Source: a virus. From it: DNA of 26,566 nt. The stretch spans positions 1 to 26,566 of IMG/VR virus record IMGVR_UViG_3300017719_005958; one strand, 5' to 3'. Under the pieces are notes generated by a model. The model saw only the letters and a list, made by a program, of their open reading frames with translations. It was not told where the DNA came from and ran no database searches. A program made the translations under genes and the position numbers. How positions within the stretch are numbered: the stretch's first letter is position 1; every line of letters begins with the position of its first letter. Below are positions 6,995-15,448 of the stretch, one piece after another.

Positions 6995-8345
6995 AATTCT
7001 CTAAATAATATTTTAAATCTTCTGGGGTTCCAAGACCCCACATTCCATTAACATTAAAGGTTCTAATTTGTTTATTATCACCTATTGCTTCATTAAACAC
7101 AGGACAAACATAAAATTCTTTGTTAACACGAATGTTTTTTTCAATCATTTGTTCAGCATATTTAACAAAATCACTTCCTTGTTTCCAGTAATAATACCCT
7201 ACAGTTGCTATATTTGATATTGGTTTTTTTTCTGCTACTTCAGTTACTAAACCTTGTTCGTTTACTTTAGCAAATGACCACTTAGGATGTGTAGCTTTAA
7301 ATGTAACAATACCTCCATCAGCATCTGTTTCATTCATTTTATATAGGAACTCATTACTATCCCATTCTACAAATTGATCAGAATTAGCAAAAAATAATGG
7401 TGCTTCTGTATTAATATGTTCTTTAGCTAATAGTGCGGTACAGGCAGCCCCTTCAGTCATACCCTCTGTTTCTACTATCTTACAGCCTGGGGTGATTAAT
7501 GATAATAAAGCATCTAAATTATATTTTTCACGATGAGATTTTTGTACTACATAAATGTAATTAGCTTTTATATTTAAATTCTCTACTACCACTTGTATCA
7601 TTGGTTTTTTTCTTACCTCAATAAGTGGTTTTGGGAAAGTATAACCTGCTTGTTCAAATCTACTTCCTGCCCCTGCCATTGGAATTAAAACATTTAATGT
7701 TTCATCTCTCCAAGCAGGGGAAATTTGTTTTTCATTCATTTGTATTTGGTTTAATTTATTATATACATTTTTAATAGTTACCTCTTTTGGATTTTTTACA
7801 CGGAGAATATACGATTTACTTCTTGCAGCGGCAAGTAAACCATAAGGAGAGTCTTCTACAATTAATGTTTCTTCGGGTAAGCATTTCATCTTAGATATTG
7901 CTGCCCAATACATTTCTGGATGTGGTTTTGAATTTACTACATCTTCATTTGAAATAAGTAAATCAAAATATTCTATTATTCCTAGTTTAGCTAGCACTGT
8001 AACTACTGTTTTGCGAATTGAATTTGAACATACTGCTAGTTTATACCCATCTGATGTTAATGATTGGATTAATTCTGTTAATGAATTATTAGGTTTTAAT
8101 TCTTTTAACATTTCTAATGTAAAATGTTGTTTTGAATTCCAAACATGCTCATGGTCCTCTACAGGTAAACCTTTTTCTTTAGTTAACATTTCTAATTTTT
8201 GGAATGTTTTTAAACCATCATAAGTAGATAAATGTTCATTCCAACTAATAGCATAATCCCCTAATGCCTTATTTAAAGCATCAAAATGAATATTTTTTGC
8301 TTCAACTAAAACACCATCTAAATCAAAAATAACTAATTTAATCAT
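6984..8345 (-). CDS. fusion of HAD phosphatase/phosphoglucomutase-like domain with sugar nucleotidyltransferase
   Basis: A 453-aa two-domain enzyme. Residues 1-195 are a HAD hydrolase of the beta-phosphoglucomutase subgroup: FDLDGVL with Asp8 and Asp10, a His20 as in beta-phosphoglucomutase, VCSNS (105-109), Lys140 in SKPHPEMY and VEDSPYG (163-169). Residues 216-453 are an NTP-transferase: LIPMAGAGSRF (220-230), the FPKPLIEV lysine motif (238-244), and FANSDQF with Asp323 for metal binding. The fusion suggests that one polypeptide isomerises or dephosphorylates a sugar phosphate and then makes the NDP-sugar. It could supply the RmlB-like enzyme. The nucleotide and sugar are not deducible. It overlaps both neighbours (11 bases and ATGA), in the middle of the sugar block. 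Confidence 0.85.
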   Translation of the reverse strand: MIKLVIFDLDGVLVEAKNIHFDALNKALGDYAISWNEHLSTYDGLKTFQKLEMLTKEKGLPVEDHEHVWNSKQHFTLEMLKELKPNNSLTELIQSLTSDGYKLAVCSNSIRKTVVTVLAKLGIIEYFDLLISNEDVVNSKPHPEMYWAAISKMKCLPEETLIVEDSPYGLLAAARSKSYILRVKNPKEVTIKNVYNKLNQIQMNEKQISPAWRDETLNVLIPMAGAGSRFEQAGYTFPKPLIEVRKKPMIQVVVENLNIKANYIYVVQKSHREKYNLDALLSLITPGCKIVETEGMTEGAACTALLAKEHINTEAPLFFANSDQFVEWDSNEFLYKMNETDADGGIVTFKATHPKWSFAKVNEQGLVTEVAEKKPISNIATVGYYYWKQGSDFVKYAEQMIEKNIRVNKEFYVCPVFNEAIGDNKQIRTFNVNGMWGLGTPEDLKYYLENYGK

Positions 8346-9070
8346 ACTTCTCCTCTCATATTAGGATTTATATTATATTCTTTAAATAAAATATCTAATT
8401 CTTTTTTATATTCACTAGTATTCCATTTTCCTTTATTTATGGCTGTAGCGATATAAGGAAAAACAATACTATCACAATGATATACTCCTCTTTTTATTTC
8501 ATTTCCTAATTTTACCATATAAGAATTAAAATTATTTTTAACTGCTTTTTCAAAATCCCAAATGTTTAAAGACCCTACACTACTAAGTATTGATAAAAAT
8601 GAAGTTTTTGAAATAATAGTAGGTTGTATTGAAAATTGAGAAAATTCATTAGTTATTAAGGTATCATCAACATCCGAGATTATATCTCCTGTAAGGCCAA
8701 AACTGCCAGATATTTGGTGAGAAGGGACATAAATCATTTTAATTGAATCTACTTTTTTATCTCTAACTAAATTAAAATATCTTTCAATATAGTCAAATTT
8801 AGGTTCATTAAATAAAATCATGTCTTCATGTAAAAACATAAATACTTCTTCTTTAATTTGTGGTAAAATTTGTTCCCATCTATTAGTGTAAGGAATAGAA
8901 TCGTCATATAATACCTGTGTGTGTTCTTTTGGAATTAAAGGGCTTTTTTTATTTAAAGCTACATATACTTTAGTATTACTATCATATTTTTGAAGTTGGC
9001 CAAAAAATACTGGCCATACATCTTCCATGTCAGTATGTGTATATAATATTAATGGTAAATTTATTCCCAT
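8342..9070 (-). CDS. putative glycosyltransferase-like protein
   Basis: A 242-aa cytosolic protein without a firm family. The order of features fits a GT-A transferase: LPLILYTHTDMEDVW at the N-terminus, NRWEQILPQIKEEVFMFLHEDMILF around residues 64-88 with the HEDM acidic strand in the place of a DXD, and a later CDSIVFPYIATA segment. No membrane segment or cysteine motif. It sits between the nucleotidyltransferase fusion and another glycosyltransferase-like gene, overlapping the latter by 10 bases (stop TAA inside the first codons). The call rests mainly on the HEDM strand and the neighbourhood. Confidence 0.5.
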   Translation of the reverse strand: MGINLPLILYTHTDMEDVWPVFFGQLQKYDSNTKVYVALNKKSPLIPKEHTQVLYDDSIPYTNRWEQILPQIKEEVFMFLHEDMILFNEPKFDYIERYFNLVRDKKVDSIKMIYVPSHQISGSFGLTGDIISDVDDTLITNEFSQFSIQPTIISKTSFLSILSSVGSLNIWDFEKAVKNNFNSYMVKLGNEIKRGVYHCDSIVFPYIATAINKGKWNTSEYKKELDILFKEYNINPNMRGEV

Positions 9071-9786
9071 GTTGTTTCTAAGTTTATTCGTTTATTCCAA
9101 AGTTTATTTTCTAACATCCACCATTTATAAAAGGCAATAGCATTAGATAAATCATTAGGGTTATTTTCAACATTTGTAGAAAAAGTATGAAATTCACTAT
9201 CTACTTTCATATTATCTTTTAATGATTCATATAATGTAGTAAATAATTCCATAACATTAGAAGACCCATAAAACCACATATCGGCGGGTCCCATATGAAA
9301 GTGTTGCCAATTTGCCATATAAATTTTATCCTTTTCTATATCTGTTTGGAAATTAATGCACTGGACAGGATAGGGATTGTGTTTGTTAGGTCCTGAAGTT
9401 AGTCTATTAATTCTACCTAGATCAAATCTGGCTTTAATAATAATATCATATTCAATTTTACTTTCAAATGCTAGTTTAATAGATTGAGTTACACTATATA
9501 GATGGGATAAAACAGATTGTGGTGGTCTAGGGGGTGAGATTAATGTATCAAGCTTATTTTTAATTATAATATTACTAAAATCTTTTTGTTCTTCAAAAAT
9601 AGATTTTTTTGGGTTGTATAACTTAGTAATTTCATCAAACTTTTTAGTCTCCCAACTATGGATGTATATATCAGTATTTGCTTTATCTAAAATATTTTTT
9701 TTAATATGATAAAACCCATCTATTCCTTTAGAATTAGTATCAGTTAAAGAATCAAATAGTCCATGTAAGCAAAGTGCTACTTTCAT
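9061..9786 (-). CDS. putative glycosyltransferase-like protein
   Basis: A 241-aa protein starting MKVALCLHGLFDS, with DIYIHSWE at about 40-47 and YDIIIKARFDLGRIN near the middle. This order (N-terminal strand with Gly-rich turn, I-H-S/T-W, then YD-x-x-x-x-R-x-D) is seen in a loose group of predicted glycosyltransferases of phages, large DNA viruses and polysaccharide loci; RFDL probably stands in for the DXD. The C-terminus is Trp- and Asn-rich (KWWMLENKLWNKR). No membrane segments. It overlaps the short aminotransferase by one base (TAATG). Family similarity is from memory of the pattern, so the call is moderate. Confidence 0.5.
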   Translation of the reverse strand: MKVALCLHGLFDSLTDTNSKGIDGFYHIKKNILDKANTDIYIHSWETKKFDEITKLYNPKKSIFEEQKDFSNIIIKNKLDTLISPPRPPQSVLSHLYSVTQSIKLAFESKIEYDIIIKARFDLGRINRLTSGPNKHNPYPVQCINFQTDIEKDKIYMANWQHFHMGPADMWFYGSSNVMELFTTLYESLKDNMKVDSEFHTFSTNVENNPNDLSNAIAFYKWWMLENKLWNKRINLETTWE

Positions 9787-10412
9787 TATTCTATTGTTCT
9801 ATGATTTTTAAATACAGTAAATTCAGTTAAATCTCTATACCCTCCTTTTTCACCTAAATCTTCTTTATGTTCAGGGTAGTTTTGAAACATGGCTAAACCA
9901 TGAGCCGCTTGTTGAGGAGTCATATACATATTCCACCCACAAAATTCAATATCATCATCTTTATAAAATTTTTGGCTTCTGCCTTCATACCTTGCTCTAA
10001 TAAGCCACTCAACTGCTTCTTTATTATCTGTTAATATCATTCCTCCTTTCCAAATAGGGAGTTGTTTTTTAATATGAAAAGATAAACTCATAAAGGTATC
10101 TGGAATGTACATATCTTTAGTAAGTCTTTTAGCTGCATCATAAATAGGATAGGGTTTTAATTGATATATGCCACTCCAATGGTTAGTTTTCCCTCTTTTA
10201 TCAAATATAACTTCACCACCTGCATGCATTATAGATTGAGGTACTGAAAGATATGTTTTAGAAGGTATAGTTACTTCTTTTACTTTTAAATATTTACAAA
10301 TTAAAAATAAAGCATTAGTACAACTATCTACAGATACAGCATAAGGTGCTCCTGTGTATTGTGCTACTTCTTCTTCAAACATTTTTACAATTTTATAAGG
10401 ATTGTGCAACAT
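9786..10412 (-). CDS. short DegT/DnrJ/EryC1/StrS-family PLP enzyme
   Basis: A 208-aa protein resembling the large (PLP) domain of DegT-family sugar aminotransferases, which normally have about 370 aa. It has AVSVDSCTNALFL (25-37) for the phosphate-binding turn, VTIPSKTYLSVPQSIMHAGG (47-66), YDAAK with Asp92 for the pyridine nitrogen, and SLSFHIKKQLPIWKGGM with Lys116 at the Schiff-base lysine position. RARYEG (134-139) matches the family. The C-terminal small domain is missing; the protein ends soon after QQAAHGLAMFQ. The remaining motifs look intact, so it may be a minimal active enzyme making an amino sugar, or need a partner. Not a recent frameshift: the gene fits closely between its neighbours. 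Confidence 0.7.
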   Translation of the reverse strand: MLHNPYKIVKMFEEEVAQYTGAPYAVSVDSCTNALFLICKYLKVKEVTIPSKTYLSVPQSIMHAGGEVIFDKRGKTNHWSGIYQLKPYPIYDAAKRLTKDMYIPDTFMSLSFHIKKQLPIWKGGMILTDNKEAVEWLIRARYEGRSQKFYKDDDIEFCGWNMYMTPQQAAHGLAMFQNYPEHKEDLGEKGGYRDLTEFTVFKNHRTIE

Positions 10413-10415
10413 ATT

Positions 10416-10799
10416 TTAATTTTTAGTTAATATATAAAATTTTTTTGTAAACCCACAAGCTTCAAATAACTTTAAACTTGCTTTATTATTTATCTTTACT
10501 TTTGCAAAAGCTGTAGGCCATATCTCTATACACTTATTAATCATAAATTTACCGATTCCTTTACCTTGGTAATCAGGATGGGTACATACTCTAATATCAT
10601 CTTCAATTACCCCAACATACCCAACAGGGATATTATCTATTAATGCAATACGAAAATGAGAATTATTTTTACTCATATAATCTTGTTGCATTTCTTTAGT
10701 AATATAAGTAGATTTTATAAATCCCTCTAATACCCTTTTATCATTTCTTAGAACCCTTATAAATTCCCAATATTCTTTACTACATTCTACTAATTCCAT
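10416..10799 (-). CDS. GNAT-family N-acetyltransferase
   Basis: A 127-aa protein of the GNAT fold. The acetyl-CoA signature is YQGKGIGKFM (77-86; Gln78-x-x-Gly-x-Gly), preceded by the strand IRVCTHPD and followed by INKCIEIW and the ASLKLFEACGFTKK C-terminal motif typical of the family. I start at the ATG at 10799-10797; a TTG two codons upstream is possible but unnecessary. It overlaps the upstream gene's stop by 10 bases. In this context it probably acetylates the amino group of a nucleotide sugar made by one of the DegT-family enzymes; the acceptor is inferred. Confidence 0.8.
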   Translation of the reverse strand: MELVECSKEYWEFIRVLRNDKRVLEGFIKSTYITKEMQQDYMSKNNSHFRIALIDNIPVGYVGVIEDDIRVCTHPDYQGKGIGKFMINKCIEIWPTAFAKVKINNKASLKLFEACGFTKKFYILTKN

Positions 10800-11569
10800 A
10801 CACAAATTTTATTACTATCTCCTCCACCTTGATGTAACCAATATTTTTGCAGATAATCCCGTTCAATAGGTAAATCCATCATAGGAGCTAAACATGTTCC
10901 TATATCAATATACGAATTATTAGGATGTTCTTCAAATAGTTGGTAAATAGCTAAATTAGTAAAACTAGCAGCTGAAAATAGAAATATATGGTTAGTTATA
11001 TTATTAGATTTAATCCATTCTTTAATTTCATCTATTTTATTATAATCATTAATCATTGCATTATAACCTACTCTGAAATCATTAACAAAAAATGGTAATT
11101 TATCTAATTGGGCACTTTCGTGTCCTATAAAAACACATTTTCTACTATATAATAAAGGTAATACATTTTGAATAAATAAATGATAATTTCCATTAACCCA
11201 TAAATTAGCCCATGTTAAAGATTCATCATCTCCCCCATGTAAATCAATTTGCCAATCAAAACTTTCTTTACCAACACAACAACTACAACTAATTCCTTTA
11301 TAATAATTATCTTGTCTATGTTTAAAAGATTCTATAAGTTTATCTCTATAAAAAGAATGTTGGTTAGGATCAAAATGTTTAAAATCAGCAGGTTTATAAG
11401 GTCCTCCTGTAATTCTTTCTCCTACTTGGATAAAATTATCATCTAATTTTAATTCTTTGTTTTGAAGTATAAATAACTCTCCATCTGAAAATCTAGCAAA
11501 GGCAAAATTTTCTTTTTTATAAAGTTTATTTACAAGCATTCCAAAATCTTGTCTAAAATCTTTATTCAT
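10790..11569 (-). CDS. GT-D/DUF1792-like putative glycosyltransferase
   Basis: A 259-aa protein. FAFARFSDGELFIL (22-35) resembles the R-F-G-D-G-E segment of DUF1792, the founding GT-D-fold glycosyltransferases, whose Asp-x-Glu binds metal and donor (Asp29, Glu31 here). NSYIDIGTCLAPM near the C-terminus matches the D-I-G strand of the same family. Between them are a Cys cluster (ISCSCCVGK) and VFIGHESAQLDKL. No membrane segment. It overlaps the WecB gene by 8 bases and the GNAT gene by 10. The DXE and DIG motifs support the assignment, but overall similarity is modest. Confidence 0.55.
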   Translation of the reverse strand: MNKDFRQDFGMLVNKLYKKENFAFARFSDGELFILQNKELKLDDNFIQVGERITGGPYKPADFKHFDPNQHSFYRDKLIESFKHRQDNYYKGISCSCCVGKESFDWQIDLHGGDDESLTWANLWVNGNYHLFIQNVLPLLYSRKCVFIGHESAQLDKLPFFVNDFRVGYNAMINDYNKIDEIKEWIKSNNITNHIFLFSAASFTNLAIYQLFEEHPNNSYIDIGTCLAPMMDLPIERDYLQKYWLHQGGGDSNKICVWN

Positions 11570-12560
11570 TTTTTAAAATATTATGGATTAATAAAGAAGT
11601 ATTTCCATCTCCATAAGGACATTTTTTGTTAATGTATGGATCTTTATTTACTTTATCAAATATTTTTTCTAATTCACCAGGGGTAGAACATATATGCAAA
11701 TGACCTGTATAAATTGCTTCGGGTCTTTCAGTGGTTTTTCTACATACAATTACTTTTTTATTAAAAAAAGAACCTTCTTCTTGTAACCCCCCACTATCAC
11801 TTATCACAAATTTACATTTAACTAATATTTTTAATAATTCAGAGTGAGATAAAGGGTTAATTACATTTATATTAGTAAGTAAATGTTTATGTTTTTGGAC
11901 ATTAGGATTTGGGTGAATAGGTAAAATAAATTCTAAATCTGTATTTAATTTTGCTAGTTGATTTATATTGGTAAACCATTTGTCCATCCAATGATGATTT
12001 TCTCTACGATGTAAAGTAATTAATACTTTATTAGTATATTCACACTTATCTTTATATTCAACTAAATTGTCTAATACAGAATTTCCTACTACATGAGTAT
12101 AACCATTAGCTTTTTCATTAAATAAATTACTAGAAGATATTTGAGTAGGAGAAAAATTAATATCAGAAATTCTAGCAATCATTTGTCTATAACCTTCTTC
12201 AGGATAAGGATGTTCTAAATTATAACTTCTTAAACCTGCTTCTAAGTAATAAATTTTAATTTGTCTATTAAATGCTGCTAAAGCACAACCAAATGCAGAC
12301 CCAGTATCACCTTGTACTAATACACCCCTAAAATTACCATTTGGGAATTGTAACATACAATCTGATATAATTGAATCTAGTCTATTATTTGTTGTACTCA
12401 TATTAATTTGGTAATCAACTTCTATGTTTTTTAACAAATCAACATGTTGGCCTGTGAATAAAAGTTTATATTCACTTCTATCCATAAGTTTAATTAATGG
12501 TTTAATTTTTAACCACTCTGGTCTAGTACCAAAACATAATAATATTGGTTTATCTTTCAT
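11562..12560 (-). CDS. wecB: UDP-N-acetylglucosamine 2-epimerase (non-hydrolysing type)
   Basis: A 332-aa GT-B-fold enzyme that should interconvert UDP-GlcNAc and UDP-ManNAc in the cytoplasm. Family motifs are all present in order: GTRPEWLKI (11-19), GQHVDLL (37-43), VQGDT (82-86), YLEAGLRS (105-112), PYPEEGYRQMI (118-128), LHRREN (183-188), the IHPNPNV strand, SDSGGLQEE (254-262) and TTERPEA (276-282). Length is slightly below the usual 360-380 aa, trimmed at the C-terminus. The N-R of the usual E-x-N-R is Y-R. UDP-ManNAc is normally oxidised by WecC, which is not seen here, so ManNAc itself may be used, or host enzymes may act next. It overlaps the GT2 gene by 11 bases. Confidence 0.88.
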   Translation of the reverse strand: MKDKPILLCFGTRPEWLKIKPLIKLMDRSEYKLLFTGQHVDLLKNIEVDYQINMSTTNNRLDSIISDCMLQFPNGNFRGVLVQGDTGSAFGCALAAFNRQIKIYYLEAGLRSYNLEHPYPEEGYRQMIARISDINFSPTQISSSNLFNEKANGYTHVVGNSVLDNLVEYKDKCEYTNKVLITLHRRENHHWMDKWFTNINQLAKLNTDLEFILPIHPNPNVQKHKHLLTNINVINPLSHSELLKILVKCKFVISDSGGLQEEGSFFNKKVIVCRKTTERPEAIYTGHLHICSTPGELEKIFDKVNKDPYINKKCPYGDGNTSLLIHNILKNE

Positions 12561-13320
12561 TTACTAATTTCCAACCTTTTAATCGTTGTTCTTTAAAATA
12601 TTGATTCATTAATTCTTTAAATGGTACTCCCTCAATACTAGCTTGATTAGTTTCCCATAGAGATACAGCATCACCCCCATATTCGCCTCCTTTAATACTC
12701 CCCCATAATTCCTTATTATCTCTAGGGTGAGGAGGAACATAAGTAGGAATATTAGCATATTTTTGCAACATATAACTAAAATGCATATCCTCACCACAAG
12801 TATTATACTTTGGATCAGGTAATTCTCTTACCATATAAGATAACCATTCTTTTTTAAAAAACCAACTATGTCCAACTAAATCAACCTGAACAGGTACATC
12901 ATTATTTCCAGCAGGTACCCACCCAAATCTAAGGTAATGTTCATAATAGGATGAATGTTCTGGGGGTAATGGGTTTGGGTATAGAACACCAATTGATCCA
13001 AGTAACCCTTCATGTGTTTTCATTGTTTCTAAACAATTTTCTAACCATCTTTTTCCTGGGATTGTATCATCATCAAAAACACAAATGTAAGGATTTTTAG
13101 CATTCATAGCAAAATAAAATCTTGCCCATACCCCAAAGTTATAGTTACAGTATGCTACTGGGATTTTAGTTCCTATTTCATAATTAGGTTCATTACCATC
13201 TCCTGGGTTATTATACCATAAAAGTATTTCAGTTGGTTTAACTGTTTGATTTTCTAGTGCAATTAATTGTTCATCTAAATAATCTTTTCTTTTATAACCA
13301 TTTAATATAACTGTGATCAT
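12550..13320 (-). CDS. GT2-like glycosyltransferase, paralogue A
   Basis: A 256-aa GT-A enzyme. It starts MITVILNGYKR, has the ALENQTVKPTEILLW helix-strand typical of GT2, and YICVFDDDTIPGKRWLENCL with Asp83-Asp85 as the metal triad. VDLVGHSWFFKKEWL and CGEDMHFSYMLQKY (ED-x-x-x-x-x base motif) follow. The end (PHPRDNKELWGS...) is family-specific. No membrane segment, so it acts on a soluble acceptor. It is clearly paralogous to the gene at 22434-23168: both share the start, the FDDDTIPG/LDDDTIPG core, VGHSWFF, GEDxHFSY and VPPHP in the same order. They differ in the N-terminal loop, suggesting different donors or acceptors. Confidence 0.82.
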   Translation of the reverse strand: MITVILNGYKRKDYLDEQLIALENQTVKPTEILLWYNNPGDGNEPNYEIGTKIPVAYCNYNFGVWARFYFAMNAKNPYICVFDDDTIPGKRWLENCLETMKTHEGLLGSIGVLYPNPLPPEHSSYYEHYLRFGWVPAGNNDVPVQVDLVGHSWFFKKEWLSYMVRELPDPKYNTCGEDMHFSYMLQKYANIPTYVPPHPRDNKELWGSIKGGEYGGDAVSLWETNQASIEGVPFKELMNQYFKEQRLKGWKLVNER

Positions 13321-14300
13321 ATTTTTTCTTTTATATTAGTTAGCCATTTTTCTTTTTTATAAAGTGAAGTATATTGGGATTTTGATACTTGACTACACTC
13401 ATTATAAAAACCTTTATCAGTACTTAATTTTAATGCTAATTTTCTAGCTTCTTCTACATTTTCAGAACTAACAGAAGTTAATGGATGGAGGTTTATTTGT
13501 GTATCTACATTTTCATTCCCAATACAAGGAATACCAAAATAGGCACAATTTAAACTAAAAGTTCCAGCAGCAACTGTAGGCATTAAATGTACTGCATATT
13601 TAAATGTAGATAAAGTCTTCATCCAATCTACCCAAATTAACCTTGGAAGGTGAGATAAATTAGGAAGTTGATCTTCTCCTATTCTTTTGCAATGAGAATC
13701 CTGTGCCCAAATAGGAAGATTAAAAGACTGGGCTATCATATAACTTTGAAAACCACCATACCACCGTGCAAAGTTACCTCCTATTATAACTTTATCTTCA
13801 GGGTTTGGTTTAATTTCTTGTATTAAGTCTTCTATTAATAAAGAGGGTATTACTTCTACTTTTTTATCTGGGAGTAGTCCTTTATAAAATTTTGAATCAA
13901 ATTTATTATGGGCGAATATACCATCAAAATTACTTAATAAATTATAAAAATTAATTTGATCCTCCATATCATAATCATTAAATAACCAAGTAGGACCTTC
14001 TTGTATAAAATATATTTTTTTGCAATTTTGTTTTTTTAATATATCAATTAAAGGAAGTTTTAATATATCTTTTATTGGATTTTGATTTTGGGATATTGTT
14101 ACCCCAACGGCATTTAAATAAGTTTCCCCTTTAGGTAATATTATAAAAACAATATCATATTCTTTTACATTTTCAATTTTCCTTATATTAAAATGGGTAG
14201 CATCTAAAGCATTCATCCAAGCAAATTCTGTTCGAGCGTTTGGGTGTGATGGAGGTATTTTACCCCCAAAGTCCATTTCTGTTAAGAAAGCAATTTTCAT
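13317..14300 (-). CDS. GT-B-like glycosyltransferase
   Basis: A 327-aa protein with two-domain GT-B character. An N-terminal MKIAFLTEMDFGG opens it, IYFIQEGPTWLFND lies mid-protein, FDGIFAHNKFDSKFYKGLL with KKVEVIPSLL marks the interdomain region, and a C-terminal domain begins DKVIIGGNFARWYGGF. The later IPCIGNENVDTQINLHP resembles the donor-binding strand and loop of GT4-type enzymes. The usual E-x7-E is not clear. It overlaps both neighbours by ATGA. Donor and acceptor unknown; the soluble nature fits a cytosolic target. Confidence 0.6.
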   Translation of the reverse strand: MKIAFLTEMDFGGKIPPSHPNARTEFAWMNALDATHFNIRKIENVKEYDIVFIILPKGETYLNAVGVTISQNQNPIKDILKLPLIDILKKQNCKKIYFIQEGPTWLFNDYDMEDQINFYNLLSNFDGIFAHNKFDSKFYKGLLPDKKVEVIPSLLIEDLIQEIKPNPEDKVIIGGNFARWYGGFQSYMIAQSFNLPIWAQDSHCKRIGEDQLPNLSHLPRLIWVDWMKTLSTFKYAVHLMPTVAAGTFSLNCAYFGIPCIGNENVDTQINLHPLTSVSSENVEEARKLALKLSTDKGFYNECSQVSKSQYTSLYKKEKWLTNIKEKI

Positions 14301-15448
14301 TTATTAAAAAATTCTTTAATTTTATCACAAACATAATCTACATCATCTAAATCCATTCCATGATGGGCACCTAATAAAAACCCATTTTTCATAATTGTAT
14401 CAGCATTTTCAAAATCTTGTAAGTATTCTCTATAAACTGGGTGTCTAGTAACATTACCTGCAAATGTAACACGTGTTTGGATATTATTATTTTCTAAGTA
14501 ATTTAGTAATTCTAATCTACGTTCAGTTTGGAATGGGATAGCTAACCAATTTGGTTTAATACTATCATCTGGAAGGATTAATTCTTTTACATCTTTGAGA
14601 TTTTCTAGGTAACGTTCAATATTATCTCTTCTTTTTTGTTTAAATGTTTGGAAACGTTCTAGTTGAACTAAACCAAATGCAGCACTCATTTCACTACATT
14701 TCATGTTATAACCTAAAACACCATATAAAAATTTATAATCATAAGGCAAACCATCAACATCATGAGCAAAACGTTCATCCATGTTTTCACTGTTATCTCC
14801 AATGCGACCCCAATCTCTATACATAAGTGCGCGCTTAACATATTTTTTATCGTTAAACATTACCATTCCACCCATCCCACCAGCAGTAATAACATGTGAG
14901 GCATAAAAACTAGTAGTTGAAACATCAGAATCTTTAGTATAAGTAACGGTATCAGCTGAATCTTCTACTATTATAATATCTGTTCTATCTATTAATTCTA
15001 ACCCCGCTTTTAATAAAGACCAATCTGGTTTATTGCCTATTAAATTAGGCACCATTATAGCTTTAACTTCCGGAGTAACTTTATCTAAAATATCTTCAAC
15101 TGTAGGAACATAGGAAGTTAAATTTGAATCAATAAAAATAGGGATATAACCCAGTTGTATAATTGGGGCTAACGTAGTAGAAAAAGTTAAAGCAGGGGTA
15201 ATAATTTTACTCCCTTTAGGTAAATCTAAAGCAGCTAAAGCTAATAAACAGGCAGAAGAACCCGAATTAACAAACACCCCATACTTTTTACCAAATTCTT
15301 CAGCTATTTTCTTTTCAAACTCAATTGAATAAGGCCCAAAGCCAGCTAACCATCCATCTTGTAAACATTTTTCTACTGCTTTGATTTCTTCTTCCCCATA
15401 AGATTCAAATTTATTGGGGGCATACCAAACTTTTTTAGAGTGTTTCAT
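14297..15448 (-). CDS. DegT-family PLP enzyme with RfbH/ColD-type active-site histidine
   Basis: A 383-aa, full-length DegT-family protein. The phosphate turn is VNSGSSACLLAL (60-71), the cofactor Asp is in IVEDSAD (Asp163), and the normal Schiff-base Lys is replaced by His185 in SFYASHVITAGGMGG. That substitution marks sugar 3-dehydratases such as RfbH (CDP-4-keto-6-deoxyglucose) and ColD (GDP-4-keto-6-deoxymannose). Other RfbH-like segments are MYRDWGR, TRVTFAGNVTRHPVYREY and the final HHGMDLDDVDYVCDKI. The four-cysteine [2Fe-2S] pattern of RfbH is not evident, so a ColD-like, iron-free reaction is more likely. It should remove the 3-OH of a 4-keto-6-deoxy sugar, downstream of the RmlB-like enzyme. 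I start at Met of MKHSKKVW (15448), where the family begins; an upstream in-frame ATG (15529) would add 27 unrelated residues inside the previous gene. Confidence 0.82.
   Translation of the reverse strand: MKHSKKVWYAPNKFESYGEEEIKAVEKCLQDGWLAGFGPYSIEFEKKIAEEFGKKYGVFVNSGSSACLLALAALDLPKGSKIITPALTFSTTLAPIIQLGYIPIFIDSNLTSYVPTVEDILDKVTPEVKAIMVPNLIGNKPDWSLLKAGLELIDRTDIIIVEDSADTVTYTKDSDVSTTSFYASHVITAGGMGGMVMFNDKKYVKRALMYRDWGRIGDNSENMDERFAHDVDGLPYDYKFLYGVLGYNMKCSEMSAAFGLVQLERFQTFKQKRRDNIERYLENLKDVKELILPDDSIKPNWLAIPFQTERRLELLNYLENNNIQTRVTFAGNVTRHPVYREYLQDFENADTIMKNGFLLGAHHGMDLDDVDYVCDKIKEFFNK

Noticed and set aside
10800-10805. TTG start for the GNAT gene
   Set aside because: An ATG two codons downstream suits the fold equally well.
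12609-12797. Minus-strand open frame within the GT2 gene
   Set aside because: It is an alternative frame of the GT2 coding sequence, whose motifs run uninterrupted through this stretch.
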